This document shows positions 45,332 to 52,989 of a stretch of DNA of 64,000 bases, piece after piece. Each line of letters starts with the position of its first letter. Positions within the stretch are counted from its first letter, which is position 1. A model generated the notes under the pieces. It was not told the origin of the DNA and did not search any database. It was given only the letters and a program-made list of their open reading frames with translations. The stretch is from assembly GCA_041920215.1 (NCBI GenBank), contig JAYRSJ010000019.1:23082-87081 (forward strand), written 5' to 3'. The position numbers and the translations under genes are program-made. This stretch comes from JAYRSJ01 sp041920215. Its GTDB lineage: Bacteria; Pseudomonadota; Gammaproteobacteria; Burkholderiales; Burkholderiaceae_C.

Positions 45332-46618
45332 TTGAAACTTGTGTCCGGATATGGGCTAAAGCAAATCGATGGTTGGCCAGCTGATGCCGTACCCATGGTT
45401 TTCGACGATGATTTTAAGATCATCGAGGGGCCGACGCGTTGGCTCATGCATGTTGCCAAACTAAAATCTCGCAGCGTTGAGACCCGGCGAAAATATGCTT
45501 GGATCGTGTCTCGCTACTTGCAGTGGCTGGATGATTCTGGATACGGTGCGCAGCATTGGGCGGCAATAGATATTGATATATTTGAGGGATACCTGTTTGA
45601 CCTCATGCGACCTTCAGCGAGATCGTCGTTCGGGCCTCTGGAAGATACTGCCGCCGACTACGCGGCAAGAATAGTATCCTTTTACGACTGGGCCGAACGT
45701 GTCGGCTATCGTCACTTTCTGGAAGTTGATCGCGAGGAGGTGCTCATTCGCCTCAAGGATCAGTCCCTCCTTGCTAATGCGCATGACGGCATTGGACGAG
45801 AGAAACTGGCGTTCAACCTGCCCAGCGGCCGAGCAACCTTCCTTCAAAGCGAAGTTGAAAAGTTTGTCGTCCAGTCCGAGTACGAGATTGCACTTCGCCT
45901 GTTGGATGATGAGGTGTTTAAGGTAATGGCAGCTGTGATTCGGATCACGGCGATGCGGCCTAAGGAGTTGCTTCAGCTTCCGTATCGTGGAGCTGCGGAG
46001 AACGGCGGGTTTGTTCCCTACGACTTGGACGAAATTCCCGAAGGCTTGGACTCCCAGGAGATTGGCTTCTATTGCCGTTCAAAGGGCAAGAATAGGATGA
46101 TCAGATTTCCAGGTCAGCTATGGCGGGTGATTTGCCAGCAATATATCCCGTTGCGCCGAGAGAGGGCTCAGTTGTTTAGGAGGCGAAATGGAGTCTCCCC
46201 CAGGAATTCCATACTGTTCTTGACGAGAGATGGATATGAGGTGGACTACAGTATCTTGCACTATCACTTTTCTAAGGTGATTCAAGTGTCAAAAGATAAT
46301 GAGGCCTCAGGACGCGGGCCTGTGTACAAGAAGCGGGCCTTCAATCCCAGGATGCTGCGGCACACCTGCGCGACGTACTTCGTCTACGAGGCGCTGAAGC
46401 AGAACAACATGTTGGGGAGGTCGTTCGTCTACGACGCGGCCGTGGACGAGGACCTTCGTCAACTGCTGGGTCACAACGACGTACGTACCAGCTACGAGTA
46501 CTACGTCCATCTCGCTAACCGCTTCTTCAAGGAGGATCTCCTTGCCGATCTGCATAGGAGCCGGGTCGATGCTGGCTTGTCGGCGCTGCTGGACGCCGTA
46601 GGGTACGCAGACTACTAG
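45332..46618 (+). CDS. site-specific tyrosine recombinase (island ORF5)
   Basis: The 428-residue protein has an N-terminal SAM-like core-binding domain (ETRRKYAWIVSRYLQWLDD). The catalytic domain has Arg209 in ITAMRPKELLQL, Arg343 in PRMLRHTCATYF, His381 in LLGHNDVRTSYEYY and nucleophile Tyr390. The usual box II His is replaced by Arg340, a substitution tolerated in some recombinases. The TTG start at 45332 is four bases after ORF4, so all five genes form one transcript. It is comparable in size to Tn554 TnpA. Confidence 0.85.
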   Translation: MKLVSGYGLKQIDGWPADAVPMVFDDDFKIIEGPTRWLMHVAKLKSRSVETRRKYAWIVSRYLQWLDDSGYGAQHWAAIDIDIFEGYLFDLMRPSARSSFGPLEDTAADYAARIVSFYDWAERVGYRHFLEVDREEVLIRLKDQSLLANAHDGIGREKLAFNLPSGRATFLQSEVEKFVVQSEYEIALRLLDDEVFKVMAAVIRITAMRPKELLQLPYRGAAENGGFVPYDLDEIPEGLDSQEIGFYCRSKGKNRMIRFPGQLWRVICQQYIPLRRERAQLFRRRNGVSPRNSILFLTRDGYEVDYSILHYHFSKVIQVSKDNEASGRGPVYKKRAFNPRMLRHTCATYFVYEALKQNNMLGRSFVYDAAVDEDLRQLLGHNDVRTSYEYYVHLANRFFKEDLLADLHRSRVDAGLSALLDAVGYADY

Positions 46619-46773
46619 GTCGGCCAGTCCGGGGTTGCTCATGCCTTGCTCAGACCTGTTGGCGAGCGGCCAAGTATGGAGGGGGGGCGGCAGCGAAGCT
46701 AATGGTCGGGGTTAGGTTTCTACCGGGAGTAGATCTGTTCCTGCAGCCTGTCGGCTAGAACCTCCACAAGGCC

Positions 46774-47454
46774 TCAACGGGACAACTTGCTCGGACGAGT
46801 GATGTTCCCCTGGATGACGAGCGTTATGACCGCCACGTTGGCTGGCGGTGCTGACATCAGAACTTCTATGCCGTCGGCCGCCGACCAGGGCGCAGAATTT
46901 TTGGCGCTGGTATCCAGAATGCACAATAGAGTTACGCGCTTGCCTTTGGCCACCGCGTAGCTGGCAGCTTGCTCGACAAACTTGCGGCAGTCTTCCATCT
47001 GTTTGATCCGCGTGTCCGTCTCCTTGAGCTCGATCGTGATTCCGCGAAGGCTCAAGTCTGTGAAGCCCCCTGCGGCCGCGGCATGCTCTTCCAGATCCGA
47101 CCCGATACGGGGTGACCGGCGAAGGTCTCTTCGAACGTAGGCTTGGAATTCCTTCTCGCCCCACGCGCCATCGAACACAGCGTCTTGAACTGCTCTCCCA
47201 GCAAGATTGCCCAGACTGGTCAGTAGCTCAAGGACGTCCGAGAGCTCCTGGGCATTCGCCCTGCCTTCCCGTCGCAGCAGATTGCGGATCAACAGGATCT
47301 TCTCGTCGACAGGCTGATAGCCGGTGATCGAGTTGGTCCGTATGTCGATACCCTCCACCAAAAGCGTGCGGTGGCCGACGACAGCAACGGGCTGCTCTGC
47401 GCTGGCGGGTTGGAATGCCGCCGTGTACTTGAACTCGAAAGGCCTCGACTTCAA
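46774..47454 (-). CDS. predicted PD-(D/E)XK nuclease-fold protein
   Basis: From a TTG start that overlaps the stop of the upstream membrane-protein gene (TTGA), the frame encodes 226 residues. The C-terminal half carries a likely PD-(D/E)XK core: Glu122/123, then Asp133 in FTDLSLRG, then IELK (Glu142-x-Lys144). Gln162 and a following hydrophobic strand (RVTLLCILDTS) fit the same fold. The N-terminal half (MKSRPFEFKYTAAFQ) is unassigned. A longer frame to 47601 would be a shadow of the membrane gene. A GGAAG-type ribosome site precedes the TTG. Nuclease activity is inferred from these residues only; target and role are unknown. Confidence 0.6.
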   Translation of the reverse strand: MKSRPFEFKYTAAFQPASAEQPVAVVGHRTLLVEGIDIRTNSITGYQPVDEKILLIRNLLRREGRANAQELSDVLELLTSLGNLAGRAVQDAVFDGAWGEKEFQAYVRRDLRRSPRIGSDLEEHAAAAGGFTDLSLRGITIELKETDTRIKQMEDCRKFVEQAASYAVAKGKRVTLLCILDTSAKNSAPWSAADGIEVLMSAPPANVAVITLVIQGNITRPSKLSR

Positions 47455-47654
47455 TCCTTGTGCTTCCTCTTGCGCTTGCTTTCGTGGCGTCTTTGCCGCC
47501 GTTCTTCCCTGCGTAAGCGCTTGCTCTGCCAGTCCCGGTAGGTCAGATAGATGAATCCGGCCAAGGCGACAACACCAATTACCGCTACGGCGGCCAGCCA
47601 AAACGAGACGAACTCGCCGTGGCTGGCTTGCATGTGCTCGAAGTTGGCTGCCAT
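47451..47654 (-). CDS. small single-pass membrane protein with basic tail
   Basis: The 67-residue product has a short polar N-terminus and one transmembrane helix at about residues 17-38 (FWLAAVAVIGVVALAGFIYL). A strongly basic C-terminal tail of about 28 residues, rich in Arg, Lys and His, would face the cytoplasm. It lies 41 bases downstream of the last metal-operon gene and is translationally coupled to the nuclease-like gene. No family is recognised. Confidence 0.6.
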   Translation of the reverse strand: MAANFEHMQASHGEFVSFWLAAVAVIGVVALAGFIYLTYRDWQSKRLRREERRQRRHESKRKRKHKD

Positions 47655-47695
47655 TGCCGCGTATCCGCTGTAACCGACTTCAGGACCGGACGGCT

Positions 47696-48085
47696 TTACT
47701 TCAACGCAAAGCGCACGTTGACCGGCTTCTTGCCGGCCAGCGTGATCGTGGCCACGGCCTTGGTGCCGGCGCCTACCTTGAAGCTACCCTTGGCCTCCAG
47801 TTTGTCGCCTGCCGGTGCCAGCTGGACTTCGCTTTTCTCGCTGCCGTTGAGCAGGGTCAGCTTGGCGGTCCCGCCCTGAACAGTTGCAGTCTTGCCATGG
47901 TCACGGACATACAGGCTGATCTGATCGGCCTTGGCTACCAGCTCGAAATCCATGTCACTCGCCTCGACCACCACACCGCCGTGCAGCGGCTTGTGCTCAT
48001 GGCCGTGGTCATGTTTGTCCGCGGCAAAGGCGCTCGTACCAATTGCAAGGATGGCGCTGGCGAGCAGCAGTTGGGTCTTCTTCAT
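47696..48085 (-). CDS. periplasmic His-rich metal-binding protein (accessory to RND efflux)
   Basis: The start at 48085 gives a 129-residue protein with a clear signal peptide (MKKTQLLLASAILAIGTSAFAA). The mature N-terminus is ADKHDHGHEHKPLHGGVVVE, rich in histidines, and a small beta-rich domain follows. It is the gene after the RND pump on the same strand. The HDHG motif recurs in two other proteins of this operon, suggesting a shared metal-handling function in the periplasm. An upstream extension lacks support. Confidence 0.7.
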   Translation of the reverse strand: MKKTQLLLASAILAIGTSAFAADKHDHGHEHKPLHGGVVVEASDMDFELVAKADQISLYVRDHGKTATVQGGTAKLTLLNGSEKSEVQLAPAGDKLEAKGSFKVGAGTKAVATITLAGKKPVNVRFALK

Positions 48086-48122
48086 CGTCTGTCCTCTCAG
48101 GGGTGGGTTGATGCAAATGTGG

Positions 48123-51100
48123 TTAGAAGGCTTCCGCATTGCGGTCGTCCATCAGACGCTCGGCGTCGCGACGGCCGAACAGCCAGAACATGGCCGGGGT
48201 CAGGAAGGTGTCCAGCAGGGTGGAGCTGATCAAGCCGGAGAAGATCACCACCGCCACCGGATGCAGGATCTCGGTGCCGGGTCGTTCGGCCTCGAACAGC
48301 AGCGGCGCCAGTGCGAACGCCGTTACCAGGGCTGTCATCAGCACAGGGCTCAGCCGCTCGATGGAACCGCGCACAATCATCTTGTGGTCGAAGCTCTCGC
48401 CCTCGAAGCGCATCAGGTTGATGTAGTGGCTGACCTTCAGGATGCCGTTGCGCACCGAGATGCCGGCCAGGGTGATGAAGCCCACCAGTGCGGCCACCGA
48501 CAGCGGCTGGCCCGACAGGCCCAAGCCCAGCACCGCACCGACCAGGGCCAGCGGAATGTTGGCCATGATCAGCAGCGCCAGACGCGTGCTCTTGTAGCGG
48601 CTGAACAGCACCACGAACATCAGCACCGCCGAGACGATGGACAGCAGGCCCACCAAGCGCGAGGCCTCCTCCTGTGCCTGGAACTGGCCGCCCAGGGTGA
48701 CGAAGTAGCCCTCCGGCAGCTTGGTTTCGGCCACGACAGCGCGGATGTCGGTCACGATGTCCGACAACGGCCGCCCTTGCGCATTGGCTGACAGCACGAT
48801 ACGGCGCTTGCCGTCGTCGCGGCTGACCTGGTTGGGGCCATCGCCTTCCTCGATCGTGGCCAGCTTGGACAGCGGCACCCTGCCACTGGGCGTCTCGATC
48901 AGGATCTGAGCCAGTCCATCGACCGAGCGCGAACCTTCCGGCAGTCGCACGACCAGGGCAAAGCGCCGACTGCCCTCGACGATCTGCGTCACCTTCTCGC
49001 CCTCGACCAGGGCCTGCAGGGTCGACAGGATCTGCGGGGCCGGCACGCCGTAGCGCGCGGCCGCGGCGTAGTCGACCCGCACCTTGATCTGCGGCGCCAG
49101 CACCTGCTTCTCGATCTCCAGATCGGCCACGCCAGGGATGGCAGCGAGCCGGGCACGCAGCACGTCGGCCTGGCCACGCAGGGTGTCCAAGTCTTCGCCG
49201 AAGATCTTGATCGCGATTTGCGAGCGCACGCCGGAGAGCATGTGGTCGATGCGGTGCGAGATCGGCTGGCCGATGCCAATGGCGGCCGGCAGGTTGACAA
49301 GCCGCGATCGGATGTCGGCATTGATCTCGTCCATCGAGCGCGTGATCTCGCTGCTGGGCTTCAGACCAACGTCCAGTTCGCTGACGTGCACCCCTTCGGC
49401 ATGCTCGTCCAACTCGGCTCGGCCGCTGCGCCGGCCCACGTGGGTGACTTCGGGTACCTGCTTGATCAGCACCTCGGCCTGGCGGGCCAAGGCCGAACTC
49501 TCGGCCAGCGTCACGCCGGGGTTCAGGCGCAGGCCCACCAACAGGGTGCCCTCGTTGAACGGCGGCAGGAAGGTGGTCGGGAAGAACGGCACGGCCGCGG
49601 CCGCGGCCAGCACCGCCACGCTGCCGGCCACGATGGCCGCCTTGGGGCGGTTCAGCGTGGCTTGCAGCCCGCCGCGATACCGTGCCTTCAGCCAGGCCAG
49701 CACCTTGGTGTCGCCATGATCCAGCGACTTCATGCGTGGCAGCAGGTAAAGGCTCAGCACCGGCGTCACGGTCACCGATACGATCAGGCTGGCCAGGGTG
49801 GAGACGATGAAGGCGATGCCCAGCGGCACAAACAGACGCCCCTCCATGCCCGGCAGCGCGAACAGCGGCACGAACACCAGCACGATGATCACTGTGGCAT
49901 AGAGGATCGCAGACCGCACCTCCATGGTCGCCATCGCCACCACTTCCAACGGGTTCAGGCGGTGCTCATGGTGCTTGTTCCGGTCCTCCTTGAGCCGGCG
50001 CATCACGTTTTCGATGCCCACAACGGCATCGTCCACGAGACCACCGATGGCGATCGCCAGACCGCCCAAGGTCATGGTGTTGATCGACAGTCCGAAATAC
50101 TTGAACACCAGGGCAGTGATGAAGATGGAAACGGGAATCGCCACCAGGGCGATGATCGTCGTGCGCAGGTTGCCCAGGAACAGCAGCAGGATCACGGCCA
50201 CGAAGGCCGAGGCACCGATCAGCTTGCCCTGCAGGGTCGTGATCGAGGACTCGATGAAGCTCGCCTGACGGAAGGTCACTTGGGGGGCATCCATGCCAGC
50301 CGGCAGCGAGCGCTTCATCTCGTCAAGCGCGCTCTCGATGGCGCGCGTCAACGCGATGGTGTCTGCGGTGGGCTGCTTCTGGATACCCAGGATCACCGCT
50401 GGCTTTCCTTCGAAGCCGGCATCGCCGCGCTTGATGGCCGGAGCAAAGGTCACCTCGGCGAGTTGGCGCAGCAGGATGGGCTGCCCGTTGCGAGCACTCA
50501 GAGCCAGGTTCTTCAGATCGTCGAGGTTGGAGGTGCGGCCGAGATTGCGGATCAGGTACTCGCGGCCATTGAGTTCCAGGAAACCACCGGAGGTGTTGGA
50601 TGAAAAGCCCTTCAGCGCGGCTTCCAGCTGCTCATGCGTGATACCCAGCTCCGCCATGCGTGCGGTATTGGGCTGCACCTGGAACTGCCGCACTTCACCA
50701 CCGATCGGGATCACCTGGGCCACGCCGGGAACCGCCATCAGACGCGGCCGTAGCACCCAGTCGGCATACTCGCGAACCGCCATTGACGAGATCTTTGCCG
50801 TGTCGATGGGGATCGCGATCTGCATGATCTCGCCCATGATGGAGCTGATCGGTCCCATGCGCGGTACCACGCCCTCGGGCATGCCTTCTTCCATCGAGGC
50901 AAGCCGCTCGGACACCATTTGCCGGGCTCGGAAGATCTCGGTGCTCCAGTCGAAGGTGACGTAGAGGAACGACAGACCGGCACTGGAAGTCGAGCGCACC
51001 GACTCCACCCCCGGCAGACCATTCATCGTGGTCTCCAGAGGGAAGGTGATCAATTGCTCGACCTCTTCGGCGGCCATGCCGCCGGCCTCCGTCATGATGG

Positions 51101-51242
51101 TGACGGTCGGCTTGTTGAGGTCGGGGAACACGTCCACCGGCGTGCGTGACAGGGTGAACGCGCCGTAGGCCACCAGCACGAGGCTGGCGATGATGATGAG
51201 CAGCCGGTTGGCCAGGCTGCTGTCGAGAAGCCACTTAAACAT
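48123..51242 (-). CDS. czcA: heavy-metal RND efflux pump, CzcA/CusA family
   Basis: This 1039-residue inner-membrane protein is the proton-driven pump of a heavy-metal efflux complex. It begins MFKWLLDSSLANRLLIIIAS and has 12 predicted helices with two large periplasmic loops. The fourth helix reads AIAIGGLVDDAVVGIENVMR, which differs from the DFG(I/L)IVDGAV form of classical CzcA and from CusA, so the exact ion cannot be assigned. It is transcribed with the adaptor and outer-membrane genes. Assignment to the HME-RND family is firm, the metal is not. Confidence 0.85.
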   Translation of the reverse strand: MFKWLLDSSLANRLLIIIASLVLVAYGAFTLSRTPVDVFPDLNKPTVTIMTEAGGMAAEEVEQLITFPLETTMNGLPGVESVRSTSSAGLSFLYVTFDWSTEIFRARQMVSERLASMEEGMPEGVVPRMGPISSIMGEIMQIAIPIDTAKISSMAVREYADWVLRPRLMAVPGVAQVIPIGGEVRQFQVQPNTARMAELGITHEQLEAALKGFSSNTSGGFLELNGREYLIRNLGRTSNLDDLKNLALSARNGQPILLRQLAEVTFAPAIKRGDAGFEGKPAVILGIQKQPTADTIALTRAIESALDEMKRSLPAGMDAPQVTFRQASFIESSITTLQGKLIGASAFVAVILLLFLGNLRTTIIALVAIPVSIFITALVFKYFGLSINTMTLGGLAIAIGGLVDDAVVGIENVMRRLKEDRNKHHEHRLNPLEVVAMATMEVRSAILYATVIIVLVFVPLFALPGMEGRLFVPLGIAFIVSTLASLIVSVTVTPVLSLYLLPRMKSLDHGDTKVLAWLKARYRGGLQATLNRPKAAIVAGSVAVLAAAAAVPFFPTTFLPPFNEGTLLVGLRLNPGVTLAESSALARQAEVLIKQVPEVTHVGRRSGRAELDEHAEGVHVSELDVGLKPSSEITRSMDEINADIRSRLVNLPAAIGIGQPISHRIDHMLSGVRSQIAIKIFGEDLDTLRGQADVLRARLAAIPGVADLEIEKQVLAPQIKVRVDYAAAARYGVPAPQILSTLQALVEGEKVTQIVEGSRRFALVVRLPEGSRSVDGLAQILIETPSGRVPLSKLATIEEGDGPNQVSRDDGKRRIVLSANAQGRPLSDIVTDIRAVVAETKLPEGYFVTLGGQFQAQEEASRLVGLLSIVSAVLMFVVLFSRYKSTRLALLIMANIPLALVGAVLGLGLSGQPLSVAALVGFITLAGISVRNGILKVSHYINLMRFEGESFDHKMIVRGSIERLSPVLMTALVTAFALAPLLFEAERPGTEILHPVAVVIFSGLISSTLLDTFLTPAMFWLFGRRDAERLMDDRNAEAF

Positions 51243-51254
51243 TGCCGCGGCTCC

Positions 51255-52379
51255 TTAGCGGATCTGGTTGAGCAAACCAGCACCTTCGCTCACCACCCGA
51301 TCGCCGGTCTTGAGCCCGGCGGTGACAGCGACCGCCGCACCGTCCAGCGGAGCCACCATCACCCCCCGCGGCTCGAAGCGCTCTGCAGCGGTCTTGACCC
51401 AGACGATCTGTTGGTTTGCGGGGTTCTTCATTAGCGCGGCAGCAGGCACGGCCACGCCCTTGACCTGGCTGCGGGTCTGCACGATCACCCGGACCGGCTG
51501 GCCTACCGCCAATTGGCTCAGGCCTTCGCCCTGGGCCTTGAAGCTGATCGGCAGCACTTGATCCCGCAGGCTGCGCGCGGCACCGACAAAGGTCAGCGCG
51601 ACTTTGCCGCTGCCGACCGGGACATAGGCACCCGCCACATCGCCGGCCACGGCGGCGTCATAGGCCAGCGCCTCGACGCGTAGCTTGGTGGGATCCACGA
51701 CTTCGAAAACCAGTTCCCGGGCATCGATCACCTGACCTGCCACCGCATGGGCGGAGGCAATCACGCCGGTGGCCGGCGCCACCAGCGCTTCGCGGCCCGA
51801 CAACCCTCCACCGACCGCCTGCACACGCTCGCCCAGGCTGGCAACCTCGCTCTCAAGCGCCTCGATGTCCTTGCGCGGCACCGTGTCGGCCAGATCGCGC
51901 AGGCGCGCCAGGCGCTTCTCGGCGAGCGTGCGCGCGGCGCGCAACTCGGCCAGTTGGGCCACTTGGTTGGCGCGCTCCAGGCTGCCCGCCGAGGGCTGAA
52001 CATAGGCGAGGACTTCACCCTTGCGCACCGCTTGCCCCACTGTCGGCAGGCCGCGGGGACCGGGTTCCAGCCGGCCTGCGGCCATCGCCTGCACCTTGCC
52101 GCCTGCGTTCGGGTCCATCAGGACTTGGCCATTCAGTTCAATGCCACGAGGTAGCGATTGCTCGGCCCCGACGAGGGTACGCACGCTCATCTGGCGCTGC
52201 GCCGGCTTGGGCAGGAACACGCTGCCATCGGGCAGGCGCTGGGGACCATTCGAGTTCGTGGCAGCAGGAGCATCGCCATGATCATGGCCGTCGCCGGCAA
52301 ATGCCGCCGTCGTGCCGAGGGACAGGGCTGCGGCCAAAGCGCAGGCCGTGAGGCTGTGGTTCAGATTCAGGTATTTCAT
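51255..52379 (-). CDS. czcB: RND efflux periplasmic adaptor (CzcB-like)
   Basis: The 374-residue protein is the membrane-fusion subunit linking pump to outer-membrane channel. It has a signal peptide ending near TTAAFAG and a His/Asp-rich mature start (GDGHDHGDAPAA). Barrel-sandwich and alpha-hairpin segments and a C-terminal domain ending AGLKTGDRVVSEGAGLLNQIR follow. Its ATG overlaps the upstream gene stop (ATGA), and czcA starts 12 bases downstream. Confidence 0.85.
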   Translation of the reverse strand: MKYLNLNHSLTACALAAALSLGTTAAFAGDGHDHGDAPAATNSNGPQRLPDGSVFLPKPAQRQMSVRTLVGAEQSLPRGIELNGQVLMDPNAGGKVQAMAAGRLEPGPRGLPTVGQAVRKGEVLAYVQPSAGSLERANQVAQLAELRAARTLAEKRLARLRDLADTVPRKDIEALESEVASLGERVQAVGGGLSGREALVAPATGVIASAHAVAGQVIDARELVFEVVDPTKLRVEALAYDAAVAGDVAGAYVPVGSGKVALTFVGAARSLRDQVLPISFKAQGEGLSQLAVGQPVRVIVQTRSQVKGVAVPAAALMKNPANQQIVWVKTAAERFEPRGVMVAPLDGAAVAVTAGLKTGDRVVSEGAGLLNQIR

Positions 52380-52960
52380 GCTGCAGCTCCGCTACGCAGT
52401 GCACGGCCGCCCGAGAGGCGGCGCGCGATCAGGCCCAATGCGACCAGCGCGGCCACACCGCCGGCGCCCCAAAGCGCCCACTCCTTCCAGCCGTGCACAT
52501 GGGCTTCGTCGGCGTGAGCCTCTTCGTGGATGTCCAACTCTCCGGCCAGCAGGTCGGTCTCGCTGGCGGTGGACACGGTGGCCGTAACGGGTATGACGCC
52601 CGGCTTGGGGGCTTCGTCGAGCACGACTTCGAACTCGCCCTCGCCATGGGCCTTGGGGCTGAGCTTGCGTCCGCCCAGTTCCAGCTCCAGCTTGGCGTCC
52701 TTGACTGGCGCATTGCTGGCCGCATGGTCGAGGTACAGCGTCAACTGCTTGCCATTGAGCACGCCGACCAGCTCGAACAGCTCGGAGTCGGCGGAGAAAC
52801 GGGGCAGCGCGGGCCCTGCAGCGGCCGCCGGAGCCTCTCCGTGGTCGTGGCCTTCACCGGCCTGTGCGGGCATGATGGCCATCCAGAGGGCGCCTAGCAG
52901 CAGGCCGGCGGCTAGTGGGCGGGTAATGGAGGGCATCGCGTAACGGGGAGCGAGGGTCAT
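52376..52960 (-). CDS. membrane-anchored His-rich periplasmic protein of the RND operon
   Basis: From the ATG at 52960, which has an AGGAAG ribosome site, the product is 194 residues. It has a signal peptide (LAAGLLLGALWMAIMPAQA) and a mature start GEGHDHGEAP. A beta-rich domain has ELVGVLNGKQLTLYLDHAAS, and a His-rich stretch follows (HEEAHADEAHVHGW). A C-terminal transmembrane helix ends it. An upstream ATG at 52993 overlaps the czcC stop and is an alternative start. A similar domain is found in RND metal adaptors; here it is a separate protein between czcC and czcB. Role inferred: periplasmic metal delivery. Confidence 0.65.
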   Translation of the reverse strand: MTLAPRYAMPSITRPLAAGLLLGALWMAIMPAQAGEGHDHGEAPAAAAGPALPRFSADSELFELVGVLNGKQLTLYLDHAASNAPVKDAKLELELGGRKLSPKAHGEGEFEVVLDEAPKPGVIPVTATVSTASETDLLAGELDIHEEAHADEAHVHGWKEWALWGAGGVAALVALGLIARRLSGGRALRSGAAA

Positions 52961-52989
52961 GTCTTGCTTCCTGGAGGATTGGGGGCGGT

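Noticed and set aside
46619..46773. Right boundary of the recombinase element just after ORF5
   Set aside because: The 155-base gap has a G7 run but no copy of the radical SAM 3' part or of the left junction, so no end is called here.
46712..47164. 150-codon minus-strand frame over the nuclease-like gene
   Set aside because: It is out of frame with the PD-(D/E)XK motif, has low complexity and no ribosome site.
47455..47601. N-terminal extension of the nuclease-like frame to 47601
   Set aside because: The extension reads through the membrane-protein gene in another frame. The TTG start with TTGA overlap and ribosome site fits better.
49218..50603. 461-codon plus-strand frame over czcA
   Set aside because: It is opposite a complete RND pump. 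The composition is His/Gln/Arg rich as in other antisense shadows.
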